A stretch of DNA of 64,000 nucleotides, from NCBI GenBank assembly GCA_030762895.1, contig CM061066.1, positions 115,786,715 to 115,850,714 on the forward strand, in the 5' to 3' direction. The stretch's first letter is position 1; each line of letters begins with the position of its first letter. The notes beneath the pieces were generated by a model, which saw nothing but the letters and a program-made list of their open reading frames with translations, had not been told where the DNA came from and ran no database searches. This document shows, piece after piece, positions 11,382 to 22,935 of the stretch. The DNA comes from Sophora flavescens (taxonomy: Eukaryota > Streptophyta > Magnoliopsida > Fabales > Fabaceae). Made by a program: the position numbers and the translations under genes.

Positions 11382-12582
11382 TTCACCTACTTCTCGAAAC
11401 ACTTAGGAGGATTAGGGAAACATGTAGCGTAAAAGTTTGGCATTTTTCTGGTCGTCATCTTCTTTTGAAAATCAGTTTTTTTAAAGATAAGTAATAAAAT
11501 CAAAATTGAAAGAAATTAAAAAAGTGTTCAAATATTTTATGGTCCACAACAGCCATAAAACGGCTGGCGGAAGAATCTGAAAAATTAACTTTGAATTCAA
11601 TACCAACCTAATTATTTTTAATAGAAAATAATCTTACTAAGTTATCTCATTCCATCTTGGCTTGTACGTGAACGCTACTCCTACTATGTGTTCTCCGTCC
11701 TCGACAAAAGTGGGATACCCCTTGGGGCCCAAACTTGAGAGTGAGGCATCCATATATAAACTCTCTTAGGAAACCGTTCCCAAGTAATGTGGGACTAAGT
11801 ACAAGGAGAAAAACACAAGTTTTTAACAGTTCATTTCAACAATCTCCAACTTGAATTTTGAAAAAATTTCATCAAGAATAAAGCAATACAACAAAAGATT
11901 ATGCATAAGCAATGGTGTCTGTAAACTCGAATTATTACATAGTGCAAATATTTTAGATTATACTAGAGTGACACAATCTTGAACTCTATCTCTAACCATT
12001 ACAATGTGGTTTCTGGCCCCTCAAAGTCCTAACGATAATAAAGTTATTAAATTAGATGAACAAGTTAGTTTTGATCTAACGAGTTTGGTTTGATGAATAG
12101 GAAATGAAAGTCTAAAGCTTTTTATCATTTTTTTTATGTATCTTAATTGGTCTGGACTAAGAGTACTTCGATAAAAGATCTAAAGACTTTTTTAAGTAAT
12201 CCTATTTTTAATTCATTGGACTTAGATGTTCCTTGTAGGAATCATTTTCTTGTGTCCATACGGTACTTAAATACCTTTAGTAATAACTTAAATTAATATT
12301 CCAATATGTCTAAATAATGTTATCGTCCAATAATATTTCGAATATCGTTCTTACGAAACATTTATTCACTGAAGACAAAGTCTCTGAACATAGTACACTT
12401 CAAGCTTGACAAAGGCAAGTCAACATCTGACAAAGATATGTTGTCTCTAATATGTCTAACCTAAGAAAAGAATAGTAAAAAGGAACTTCCAGGTATATCA
12501 TAACAAAACACCAATGATCTTTGATACATCAATAATCAAGGTCGCTTTTTAGATGATCTTGAATGTGTTATCTTACAAAGCG
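11382..12582. other. Noncoding AT-rich stretch
   Basis: No reading frame of note. The part from 11650 to 11870 contains text resembling an LTR or leader (TATATAAACTCTC, then TGTGGGACTAAGTAC), but no partner copy is visible in this window. Confidence 0.4.
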
Positions 12583-14229
12583 TGTAACGACTCATTTTCT
12601 TGATTAGTGTGTGAGATAAGGATTCAGCATGTTTAAAGGATTAATAATGGTCCTTGGGTGTTAATGAACTTATGTTTCAAATTTGGGAGCAATCGGACTT
12701 GAAACCAGCTCAGAATGCATCGAAACACATGAGGATCAGATATCGGCAGGAGGTCTAACGTTTGGACATTGGGAGACTCAACGTTAGAGCGTTGGCATGC
12801 TTTAGCGTGGGTTGTTGGACGCTCAAGTGTTCAAAGGGGTCAAACACGTAACTTCCACGCTTCGGTTGAATGAAACGCGAGGCAATTAGTGGCCACGCTC
12901 TAGCTTGGGAACACCCAACGCTAGAGCTTTGGAACGCTCTAGCGGGGACTGTGTAGACAACACCATCTTAAGCTTTCTCAAAATTTTAACTTGGCTCATT
13001 TTCTTTCTTTCAACATACGAATCAGAGATCTTAATAAAAAGATAGCAGAGAGTTTAAGAGAGAGAAAATGGTGGTTGAGAGAAATCCGTTTGGCCGATCA
13101 CGATTTCGATTACATCACTGTGATCAGGGCGACGAGTACTACAAGTACCTACCTTCGATTTTTCGATAAAAATAAGGTAATGCCGGAATCCCTAACACGT
13201 TGACACGTTGACATTGTCGACATTAGTGTTCTTAGTCATTTTCCCTATTTCTCTCGTTGTTTCTTGCATCGATTGTGGATTTCGAGCAAGATTGGGGTTT
13301 ATGACTATGTCTGGATGTTGTCTCTATGTTAGGGTAAATTTCAGAGCTTCGAGGAGCCCGAAGTATATGTGGAAGAAAGGGGACGTGAGAAGAGGACGTC
13401 TGTGGAGCTTACAGCAAGTGTTCGAGAATAGTCAAGGTGATGAGAAAGTAACTGACATCATCGGGTAGGCAAGCATAGCATAGTTTGTTATATGTGTGTG
13501 TAGGTTGCCCCAGACCATACTAGGTTTGTCAAATAGTCCACAATGGCTAAACCCTATTAAACTAATTTTATGATATTGTTTAAGGTTTAGTTGTTGTACA
13601 TTTATCGATGTAGGACTGAAACCCTAGGTTAGATGAACTGTGTTGATTGGGGTTGTCTGAATTGTCTGTTGCTATGTTGTTTGCTATTACATGCTAAATA
13701 ATGATGATTGATATGCTTGATGTGATTTTATAAATATTGTAATATGATGTTGATGATGTGATAGCTGTTCTGAGTTGATAATGAGATTAGGGTTAACACC
13801 GTGGTGATGCCTTGTGAAGGTGGCATTGAGGTTGGGGATGTATGAGCATCCGTTGTGAGATTGTGAATGTGTAAGAAAGTTCCGGTGTTAATCAAAGGAT
13901 GATTGTTGTAATGCACGTTGCCAAGTGGCGAGCTGTATGATTAGGAGTCATACGAGGTTAGTTGTACTCGAGTGCGAGTACAGATCACGGAAATGTCATT
14001 TTGTGAAGAGACTTTGGGGGTGCTCGAATCGGACTTGGGATGTTCACATTGACCATTAGGTAGCTACTAATGTATCGTGTTACCCAATATAGCCTGGTTT
14101 TCCCGACTTTACCATGAATATCCACGTCGCGGGTGGACGTTCTGAGGTGACCCAGATACCCTTATTGGAGTTGGCTCATAGGGGGATGCAATCTTATGGG
14201 TCACGACGAGCAGAAGGGTTACCTGGACA

Positions 14230-16093
14230 TGTTGTTTTGGCTTCAACGACTCAAGAGGGGGGGTGAATTGAGTTTTCTTAAAATCTTTCCCTCTTAAAAA
14301 CTTTTCACAAACTTTTCAAATCAGAGTTGCGGATTTGTGGCCTCAAGATCTTTTACAAAATCGATGAAAGGTTTATATAAAATCTTGGATTGGAAGATGA
14401 TGAAGATAAGAAATATCGATTCAGAATTAATTCAGAATAGGTTCGGGTTCAAGACTCAGTAATAACAAAATGCAAAAACTGATTAAACCTTTAAAGACTA
14501 AGAACAAGTTATGCAAGTTTCAGATATAAGCATTAACAATTAAGAACGAACTTGCAGGTTTCAATTTCAGTATTAGTTCAGTTTCAGCAATCAAGAATGG
14601 TTTTGATCAACTCAGTTTTGAACGCAGATAACACAGTCTTGATTACAGTCGAACTCAGGTTTCAATACAGTTTATACAGATCAAGAACAGAAATTATATT
14701 GAACTTTAAACATCAAAATCACAGGTTCTTGATCATAAATAGAAAGTAAAGGAGTTTGAGTTTAGAGATACTAAACAACCAGATTTATCCTGGTTCAGTC
14801 ACCTCCACTGTGACCTACATCCAGTCCCCACTCCACCTGTGGGATTTCATACACTAACACACAAGCTTTGCCAGGTAGCTTGAAAAACCTCTATATCACA
14901 GAGCACTCATTCACCTCGATATACCACACTCTTGTGAAGAGCCTCAATGTTCTTCCTTAGGGATACATCACCCTAATCACTCAAAGAGACTCCCTCTCTC
15001 TTTACAATCGAAAAGTAAAAACAAAAGTTGATTCCTAACTCTCAATAGTCAGATAAACAAATTGAAGCACTTATGAGTATTGAAATACTCTTTTCACAAT
15101 AAGCTCAAGAAAGAAGATGAATGATTTTCACAATTGATTTCGTATAACAATTTTTAATCTGGTTGTGATTGTTAAAAGTGTTCCTTTGATCCCTCTTTAT
15201 ATAGAAAACAAGTTATAGTCGTTGGGATCAATCAAAACATATTTAAGTTTGATAACTGAGTCTGTTTTCTTGATTCTGGTTCTTGAAATAAGATTCTATA
15301 TTTTCTCTTATAGCATTCACGTCCATCTTGAAAATAACCGCGTCCATCTAGCCATTAAGATTTTACATTCGGACGGGCTAGTGGTATGCCACGTCATTGG
15401 ATGGATACTCCTTTAAGAACTTAGCAAGTCCAAAGACATGTGTGGACGAGCGTTTCTGTCACTTTAGTGGACGGGCATTGTTGTCACTTTAGTGGACGAG
15501 CACTTCTGTCACTTTAGTGGACGAGCGCTGGTATCACTTTAGTGGACGAGCGCTTCTGTCACTTGTGTTGGACGAACGCTTCTATTACTTCAGTGTTGGA
15601 CAAGTGCTTCCATTACTTCAGTGTTGGACGAGCGCTTCTATTACTTCAGTGTTGGACGAGCGCTTCTATTACTTTAGTGTTGGACGAGTGCTTTGGACAA
15701 GTACTTCTTATTTCCAAAAATCATTTTCATCAACGAAAACTTATTCCTTTTAATGCAGGTTATGAAAATTGATTTTCTTCATGCATCTTTTTAATTGAGC
15801 TTTTTGTGACTAAGAGATTTCTTTCTCTTACAAATCATCTAAGACTTAAATCTAAATTTCTCCTTTAAGCTTGGTCTTGATGATCCTTTGATCTCTGTAT
15901 TTGCTCTTTCATTCCTCCATGTATCTCTTTTGATTTCTTCAAGTTCTTCCTTGAATATTTTCCTTGTCTTTGCTTAATGAACTTGTTGATCACTGCTTGA
16001 TACCTGTCTTTGAAATTTGACCCTAAAAACACTTGTATACACATTAAGTTGTATTTGTCATATATCAAAATCTCTAAGTCATTGACTCTTACA
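14230..16093 (+). mobile_element. Solo LTR, 1.86 kb, with 5-bp target duplication
   Basis: It begins TGTTGTTTTGG and ends CTCTTACA, and is flanked by GGACA at 14225-14229 and 16094-16098. A TG...CA unit with a perfect 5-bp duplication and no internal coding region is the signature of a solo LTR left by recombination of a larger retrotransposon. The 5' part contains the run GAGGGGGGGTGAATTGAG. A minisatellite lies at 15440-15700. The orientation shown is arbitrary. Confidence 0.8.
15440..15700 (+). repeat. Minisatellite inside the solo LTR
   Basis: About ten tandem units of 23-29 bp are built on GGACGAGCGCTTCTGTCACT. The first half has the variant TGTCACTTTAGT, the second TATTACTTCAGTGTT. The array codes for nothing; open frames across it merely repeat the unit. 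Confidence 0.85.
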
Positions 16094-16784
16094 GGACAAA
16101 CTAACTGACGTTCTCTGAGCAGTGAGGCTTGTGAAGGAGAATGTCTTGGGGATGAGCCCCATGAGAGATATTGGCCGACATGCATAGGAGTGAGACTCCT
16201 TAGAGGAATGATCTGAGAGTTAAACTTTGAGGATGCATTATGTTGGCGTGACTCGGAGGATATTTTTTACTTGTATTGTATGTGTTGTGAGTGTATAGCA
16301 TGTTATTCTATGTCTCCCCATCCCCTTTTTATGATGTTGTTTGAGTTGCTTATCTCCCTCTTTCTTTTTATGTAATGTTTGTATACGTTAGATGAGCAGC
16401 AGCAGCAGGACTAGGACAACTATGTGGCAGGATTACAAACCGTCGCATTACCTGCAAAGGATTCCACCCAGGGACCCGATTCTGGGTGATATTGAGATTC
16501 TCTACCGTGATGCTGACGGGTGGCAGGTGGCCACTCGCAGTTCTTCATGATCTACGTCGGCCCAGTTAGTCTTTACATACGTCTTGGAGGAGGTCCGTAC
16601 TTCACTATCATCAGTCTGTACCGCATTGCCTAACGTCTACCTTTTTCTGAGATGTGGTATCCACCACGTCAGCAAGAGTTTCTCGATGACATGTGGAACA
16701 AGAAGGAGCAGAGTTGGCATGGCGAACAGAGGCAAGATGAGGAGGAGTGTGCAGGCTATGTGAACGCGTTGTCGTGCACGCGCC

Positions 16785-17870
16785 AAAAAGCGAGCGGTTT
16801 GTAAAAATGTAGTTTAGGAAGCGACAACTCGGATATCGTCTCACAAGGACTCTTGACTTGTTATTACCACAAAAATCAGTTTTTTTTTGGGGGGGGGGGG
16901 GGGGGGGGGGTTGGATTTGAAATTAAACAAAGAAAAAACAGAGCAATAAAGACAGAGCAGTTTAAAGGATTATCAAATAAGCTAAAGACGATTAATCTAC
17001 TGTTCTCGATTTCCCAACTATCATCGGTTCATGTAAATTCCAAGCCCTAAGCAGATTCTAATCCCCTTTCGGTTGTAGCAACAATTAACAAACAAAATCG
17101 CTACTACGAGATATATGTTCCTATTCCCGAATTAAACAAACGGGGTTAAGCCCTCATGAACTAAACGAACATGAACGAACACACGCGAATTAAACAAACG
17201 TGATTCAATATAGGAACATAACATCACCGAAATAAATCAACACAACACTATACACTCCTGAATTAAACAAACAGAAATATATAGCATAGTATTGAAAAGG
17301 GAAAAGCAAATAAAATAGGAATTACAAAACCTCAAGCGTCAATGGAAACCAATCGCAGTAGATTAATCAAAGGAGACCAGTTCTCCATTACAAATATAAA
17401 TCTAATCCTACTGTTGCAGCCGCAACTATGTAAAGAAAAGAAGAGAAAAAGATGAAAAGCTCGCGAGGCGAGCTGATTATTCGCGAGGCGAGACTCTACA
17501 AATTCCAAACTGTCACAGCCGTGACCTTCGACACGGGTAAGCCGTGCTGGCTTCTGGTCTTCCAGGGTTGGATTACTCGCGAGGCGAGACATTGTTTCAC
17601 GGGGCGAGACAGAGAGGATTGAAATTTCTGGAACAGTCACGCTTCAGGTTCGCGAGGCGAATCATGTACTCGCGGGGCGAGACAGAGAGGATTGTTTCTT
17701 TTTACTACCTGTAAACAAGGATTAATAGTAAGTACTTTATTCGACTCTAAATCTGCTAAATTAACCTAAAAATACTTTAGAGACTCAAAATGCTGCTTAA
17801 AGACAATCAAGTCTAATTTGGGTGAAAATGAGATATAATTAGCACAAAACCACGGTCATACTAGTCATAA
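16785..17870. repeat. Athila-like LTR fragment with CG-rich motif repeats
   Basis: The segment resembles the start of Athila-type LTRs: TTGTCGTGCACGCGCCAAAA, then GCGACAACTCGGATATCGT followed by CTCACAAGGACT, in the arrangement also seen at 18742. It contains the word TCGCGAGGCGAG and close variants at least four times between 17460 and 17690. I found no second copy or TSD, so the borders are approximate. Confidence 0.45.
16889..16910 (+). repeat. Homopolymer G run (22 G)
   Basis: T(8)G(22) inside the LTR-like fragment. Runs of this length are unstable and the exact count may be an assembly artefact. Confidence 0.9.
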
Positions 17871-18415
17871 AACTAGATGAGCCAGAGGCTGATCACTATG
17901 TCAGGATACTGTCGCCGTCGTTTCGTGATGAGCAGCGATGAGTTTGTATGGGAGATGAGAGCGAGAGTTTACAGACGTAGATTCAGTGATGATGAGGGTA
18001 GTTCCAAACACCCACACCATTGAGGGTGTGGATTGTTGGTCATCTATGTAGGGTTGGAGTGCCTCTGTGGGCTTTTTGCTATTTTGTTGTATTTTGAGAG
18101 GCAGGCTAGGTAGTTCTAGGACCTATTGCTATATATCATATATGTGACCAGCTTTATGTATATTTCCTTTCAGTCTCTATATAGTTGGAGTAGGTAATTG
18201 TAGTCCAATGGATGGGACATATCGTACTCTTATGGATGGATGTAAATATTATATATATAATGTGTGTTTACCGTTTTGCATGTTTTAAATGTTTTTAAAT
18301 TTATAGTTTCAATATTATAATATTTTTTATTGAAATAAATGCGTTAACGTTAATAACATATTAAGGCTTAATTAATTAGGTTCTTCTTTAATGGGATATC
18401 GGGGTGTCTCAAAGT

Positions 18416-18736
18416 GTGTCTTCAACGGACCCAAGCTTTTGAGAGTAGAAAATCCTTCAAGTAATAGGGACTGGATGTAGTTCTTGAGTTAAGAGTGAAC
18501 CAATAAAATATCGTGGTGTGATTCTCTCTTACCTTTCTCCTTCTTTTATTTGTATTAACTAACATTTAAGGCGTGACATTGTTTGCTCTTAACGTCTCTT
18601 TTAAGTTCTGTTTTAAAAGGTTTTGTTTTTGCGTCCAACACTCTTTAAAACAATCTAGCATCCAAAGTGTGTTTCCATTTTATCTATCTAAAATTGTTTT
18701 CGAAAAATCTTTACAAAAAGTTAAGAAACACAATTC
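18416..18736. other. Spacer between two LTR elements
   Basis: No coding sequence. It ends at the AACCT target site (18737-18741) of the Athila-type element. Confidence 0.4.
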
Positions 18737-18741
18737 AACCT

Positions 18742-20136
18742 TGATGGTAAATCCGGCAAGTGTACCGGATTCGTTGCCAAGTAATAAAAAGATCGATCCC
18801 ACAGGGAACGTGATCTCAAACCACAACTAATTATTAAATCGATAAAACTGGACTGTATAAAAAAAGGATTTTGAAAAGGTTTTGATTTTTGAAATAAGAA
18901 TCAAGTAACAATCAAATTTAATATCGCAATTAAACAAAACAGGAAAGCAATTCAAATTAGGGGTTTTCAAATTCAAAAGGAATTCCTAGGAATTGGGTTA
19001 CCAACAAGATTGTTTATGTTACTAAATTGACTACCCCTTGTTAATTATCAAAATTGCTTTGAAGGCGAATTTATCCTAAATAAGTTAATGCTCCCTCTCG
19101 GGTTACAAAAACCGTGCCCAATTAAACCAACACATACTCTCATGGTAGTTGAATTTAGATCGAACCCTTTAAGTTTTGTGACAATTCGTTAATCCTCGAA
19201 GGACCGATTCTAACTCTCGTGATTTAAGTCGTAAGTCTGATTCTATAGATCCGATACCTAAGTTCACCGCTAGGTTCCTCCTTAGAATATCTACGACACG
19301 TAAATAAGTGGACACCGAATTTACAAGTAATTAAAACAATAGAAATCAAATCTAAAGCAAAATCGAAATTAACAAAGGTAAAACATCAATTCATCACATA
19401 AATCGGATCTTGGGCATAGCCCCAATCCCTAGAAATAAAGCTACTACTCAAGCATTGCCATGGTGATGACAAGCTTGGTTTACAACATCATAAATGAAAA
19501 CCTAAAAGAAGAGAAGAATGAGGAGAAGAAAGATCCTAAAAATTTGCCTAAGTGGTAGCAGCGCAAGCCCGCCTTAGTCTCTTCCTAGTTGCCCTATTTA
19601 TAGATTGGGGTAATTTGAATCCCAATCAAACACAAATTCAGATCAAATCAATTTCTTCATATCCAAATATTACGCGTCACAGTCGTGACGGATTATGCCT
19701 CGGGCGTTGCTTCACTGATTGGTCTGTCACGATCGTGACCACCATCACGGCTAGGCCGTGATCAGTTCTGCCTGTGAGGGTCTCGTTCATCTGACATGTC
19801 ACGGCCGTGATGGGCATCACGGCCAGGCCGTGACCAGTTCTGACTTTTCCATTCTTCCTTTTCAGCTTCACTTGATCATGACCGTGATGGTTGTCACGGC
19901 TTGGCCGTGATGGGCTCTGTTTGGCTCATTTTATTCACTTTTCAAGTCCCATCTTCATGCAAGCTCCATCATGGCTAATCTTGAACATTTTGATCCTTAA
20001 TTCCTGCACAACAACACCACGAAACCGCCTTACCCATTCTAAGGTAAAAACTAAAAAAAATCAAATTAAAATGCCTAAACTATATGAAAATGCATGCAAA
20101 ATGATAAACAAATATGAGGTGAAATCACACTCATCA
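18742..20136 (-). repeat. 3' LTR of the Athila-type element
   Basis: TGATGG...CTCATCA ends on the plus strand, 1395 bp. It carries near-palindromic words TCACGGCCGTGA/TCACGATCGTGA and CACGGCTAGGCCGTGA reiterated from about 19675 to 19915. Confidence 0.93.
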
Positions 20137-21338
20137 AACTACCCCAAGCTTAAGATTTTGCTTGTCCTCAAGCAATCACTAAGGCTAAACAAGATAAACA
20201 ATCAGAGCATGGATAGTGAACCAAGAACCTGAGTAACTAATCCAAGTGACAGGCATTTTCAAATAAGAAACCAAGAGACAATCAATTTCAAGTCCAATTA
20301 GAAGCTTAGGTTTCCTAAATTCATATTCTCACTGATTCGGGCACTCTTCTCACCTCACTCAAGTGTTTAAGGATATATGACAATTCGCTCAATTTCCTCA
20401 AGGAAGGTATTCTACCATAAGCTTGACTAGTAACCAAATCTCTACTTTATTAATGAAAACACAAAAGAATCAAGAGGTCTTTTATTTTGGTTGTAATGGG
20501 CCAAGGGATTAATTGTTAGGTGGGGAAATCAAGAAAAGGAAATTTCAAGAAGGCTAAACAAAATTTCAAACAATACAAAGCATGACAACCTTCTGAAATA
20601 CTTTTTTTTGGGCTTTGATTCATTATTTCATCTTTCTTTCTTTCTTTTTATTTTATTTCTCACTTTCTTTTTGTCATCCCCTTCTCCATTTTTATTTTTT
20701 TTATATTTATTTATTTGAAGAAGGGGAGATTTTCAACTTTAGAGAAATTTCTCTAACTTTTTATCCCACAATTTATTTTTCAAACCACCTTTTTACCCTT
20801 TTTGCAATACTTCAAAAGGTGTCATATCAAGCATCATTCAACAAAATAAATTAAGGTACCAAGAAAAATATTTTATTCTTTTAGGCTCAAAATTGGGCAA
20901 CTAAGGGATAACATTTAATCAATCAAAGCTCAGAATGCCGGAAAAATACCTAGTGCCTCAATCATTTTCAAATATGTTTTCAAAAAATTTTAAGTTTCAA
21001 AACGGTTTCAAGTCAAGTTCTAGAGAATACAATCCAAGAGGAATAAAACACTCAATCACAAGGAATGGGGTAGATTTAGTGAGTACCCCTTTTAGGCTCA
21101 AAAATCTCTCATTTAGTGGTTTAAAATCAATGAGAAACACAAATCTAAGGAACCACATGCTAATTATCAACTATCAAGATCATCTCAAGCATTTTTATTT
21201 TTAGCATATCACAAGAATAAAAAATTGGGTTAAAAAATTCACTGTCTCAATTTATTTGGCACCAAGTTCTCACAATTGGATGCATACTCTAAGCAGAGGG
21301 GCAATCTAATCATGTGATCATGCAAAACTATGCCTATA

Positions 21339-21865
21339 CAATGTTTTGAAAACCGGACCGGACCGGCCGATCCGACCGGGAACCGGGACCTTGGCCGGTC
21401 CGGTTCATAGGGAAAACCGTCCCTTTATTGAACCGGTGGAAAAACTGGAGAACCGGTTCAAAACCGGTCATAACCGGTAGTGAACCGGCCTGAATCGGCC
21501 TGAACTGGTTTCCTAAAAATAAAATAAAAAAATAGTATAAAAGGATTTGGGTCATCCTAGCCAAAATCCAATTCTTTTGTTTTCTAACATATGTGGGCTG
21601 GTTATAGATTTTGGATTGGTTTTCCCTATGAAGATGATTTTAATATATATCTTTATATTTATTTAGTTTAATTTCAAAATAAAAAAAAATTGAGCCTAAT
21701 AATTTTAGTTGTTATGTTGTTTTTTTGTTTAATATTGTTACAAATATTATATTAAAAATTAAAATAATATTATTTAATTATAACCGGTTCAACCTCGGTT
21801 GGACCATTGAACCTCGAACCGCTGCCTTCACCGGTTCCATGGCCGGTCCGGTTTTGTAAACCTTG
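21339..21865. mobile_element. hAT-type MITE, copy 1 (ACCGG-rich)
   Basis: The ends CAATGTTTTGAAAACCGG and, inverted, CAAGGTTTACAAAACCGG are flanked by the perfect 8-bp duplication TGCCTATA (21331-21338 and 21866-21873). The 8-bp TSD and CA(A/G).G-type ends fit the hAT superfamily. Both flanks of the interior are dense with ACCGG/CCGGT words. It is noncoding and closely similar to 47580-48115. Confidence 0.88.
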
Positions 21866-22290
21866 TGCCTATATGAATGCAACATGAAAAATACAAAAAT
21901 GCAAAAAATTGCAAAAATACCCCTACCCCAAGCTTAAAAACTTACATTGTCCCCAATGTAAATAATCAAGTCGGAGAGAGGAGAAAAATGGAACAACTCA
22001 CCGAGGTGGTAGCGAGTGCCGGCTCACATGCCAGACAAAGAGATGCTGGAAAATGTGTCACGGTCTGGGCGTGATGACTTCTGACTTTATTTTTCCTTGC
22101 CTTTTTGCTCTTACTGCTTTTATAACCTGAAAATACTTGACAAAACCATCAATTAGTGATCTTTCTTCATTTGATCTTCTCTAATTATTTGAAAACAAAA
22201 TTCAAAATGAATTAAAAAGGGAAAGGAAACTTGGGTAGCCTCCCAAGAAGCGCTTATTTACGGTCTTAAGCTTGACCATACTTCTTTCAA

Positions 22291-22603
22291 TCAACCGGGG
22301 TCGGCTGGGCCTAGAAGTGTGAGAACACTTCTCTTCCATGGAAGTCCTTCAAAGAGCCGATTTTGTTCATATGGCCAATTGCGCTTTCGCTTTGCTCTTT
22401 TCACTCTAAGTTTCATGGCCTTACTTCCTCCCGGTGGAAGTTTTGTTTCCACATGATGAGCAACTCCAACTTCATCACCATTTGGTGCATCATTTGTCTT
22501 GCAAAGCTTCGGAGTCGCTTCCATTTTAAGCTCTTCCTTCACCTCTGGAGACATTATATCGATCCTGCACACATGACTCTCAAAAGGAGGGTTGTTATAT
22601 GAG
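22291..22603 (-). pseudogene. Tail of the Athila gag-pro frame beyond the MITE
   Basis: This frame (MSPEVKEELKMEATPKLC, then NWPYEQNRLFEGLPWKRS) is in register with the gag-pro frame once the 326-bp MITE plus its 3-bp duplication is subtracted: 329 mod 3 is 2, exactly the observed frame difference. It ends at a stop at 22291. RT would normally follow; it is absent. Confidence 0.7.
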
Positions 22604-22606
22604 TTA

Positions 22607-22932
22607 AACTACGTTTGGATAAACAACTTAATTAAGAGCTTATCACATAAGACCTTATCGCATGAGAGCTTATGCCATAAGCGCTTAAAGAAAGAAAAAG
22701 AAAGAAAGGTGCATGAGAGGATTCAAATAGTGAAAAATACGGAGAGGGTGTTTAGTGCATAAGCTCTTATGATAATTCCATAAGCTTCTCCCAGTGACTT
22801 ATGAAAATAAATCAAAAACTCCTTATGGGATGGCATAAGTTATTTTTATAAGCTCTGCCAAACACACTGCATAAGAGCTTATGTCATCAGATAAGTCAAA
22901 AGGATCTTAAATAAGCTCTTCCAAACGCCACC
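22607..22932. mobile_element. PIF/Harbinger-like (Tourist-type) MITE
   Basis: TTA on both sides (22604-22606, 22933-22935), ends AACTACGTTTGGATAA and, inverted, AGGTGGCGTTTGGAAG, and an interior rich in AAGAGCTTATG/CATAAGCTCTT words. The 3-bp TTA duplication is typical of Tourist-like MITEs. It splits the gag-pro frame of the Athila-type element. Confidence 0.82.
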
Positions 22933-22935
22933 TTA

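Larger units (their letters stand above)
12583..18415 (+). mobile_element. Large LTR-like block (possible Tekay/Del-type solo LTR) with nested insertions
   Basis: The block opens TGTAACGACTCATTTT, which I associate with long LTRs of plant Gypsy elements, and closes GGGGTGTCTCA. Five bases on each side are AAGCG and AAGTG, a one-mismatch TSD. It holds no polymerase domains. Reiterated words based on ACGCTCTAGCG/AACGTTAGAGCG occur at 12750-12950. A short open frame starting at ATG 16393 is of unknown nature. Two LTR-like units are nested in it (14230-16093 and about 16785-17870). The lineage is inference and the outer borders rest on a mismatched TSD. Confidence 0.45.

Noticed and set aside
9915..11390. 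CACCTACT on both sides of the Mutator-like element as a TSD
   Set aside because: The left copy is about 25 bases away from the inverted end, while the right one abuts it, so it is probably chance.
15517..15772. Overlapping plus-strand frames of 76-78 codons
   Set aside because: They are translations of the minisatellite and only repeat its unit.
16853..17050. Open frame starting in the poly-G region
   Set aside because: It depends on the length of a 22-G homopolymer and has no protein-like features beyond a Gly run.
19675..19915. CACGGCCGTGAC repeats as a CRISPR array or operator cluster
   Set aside because: This is eukaryotic DNA, the spacing is irregular, and the words lie within both LTRs of a retrotransposon.
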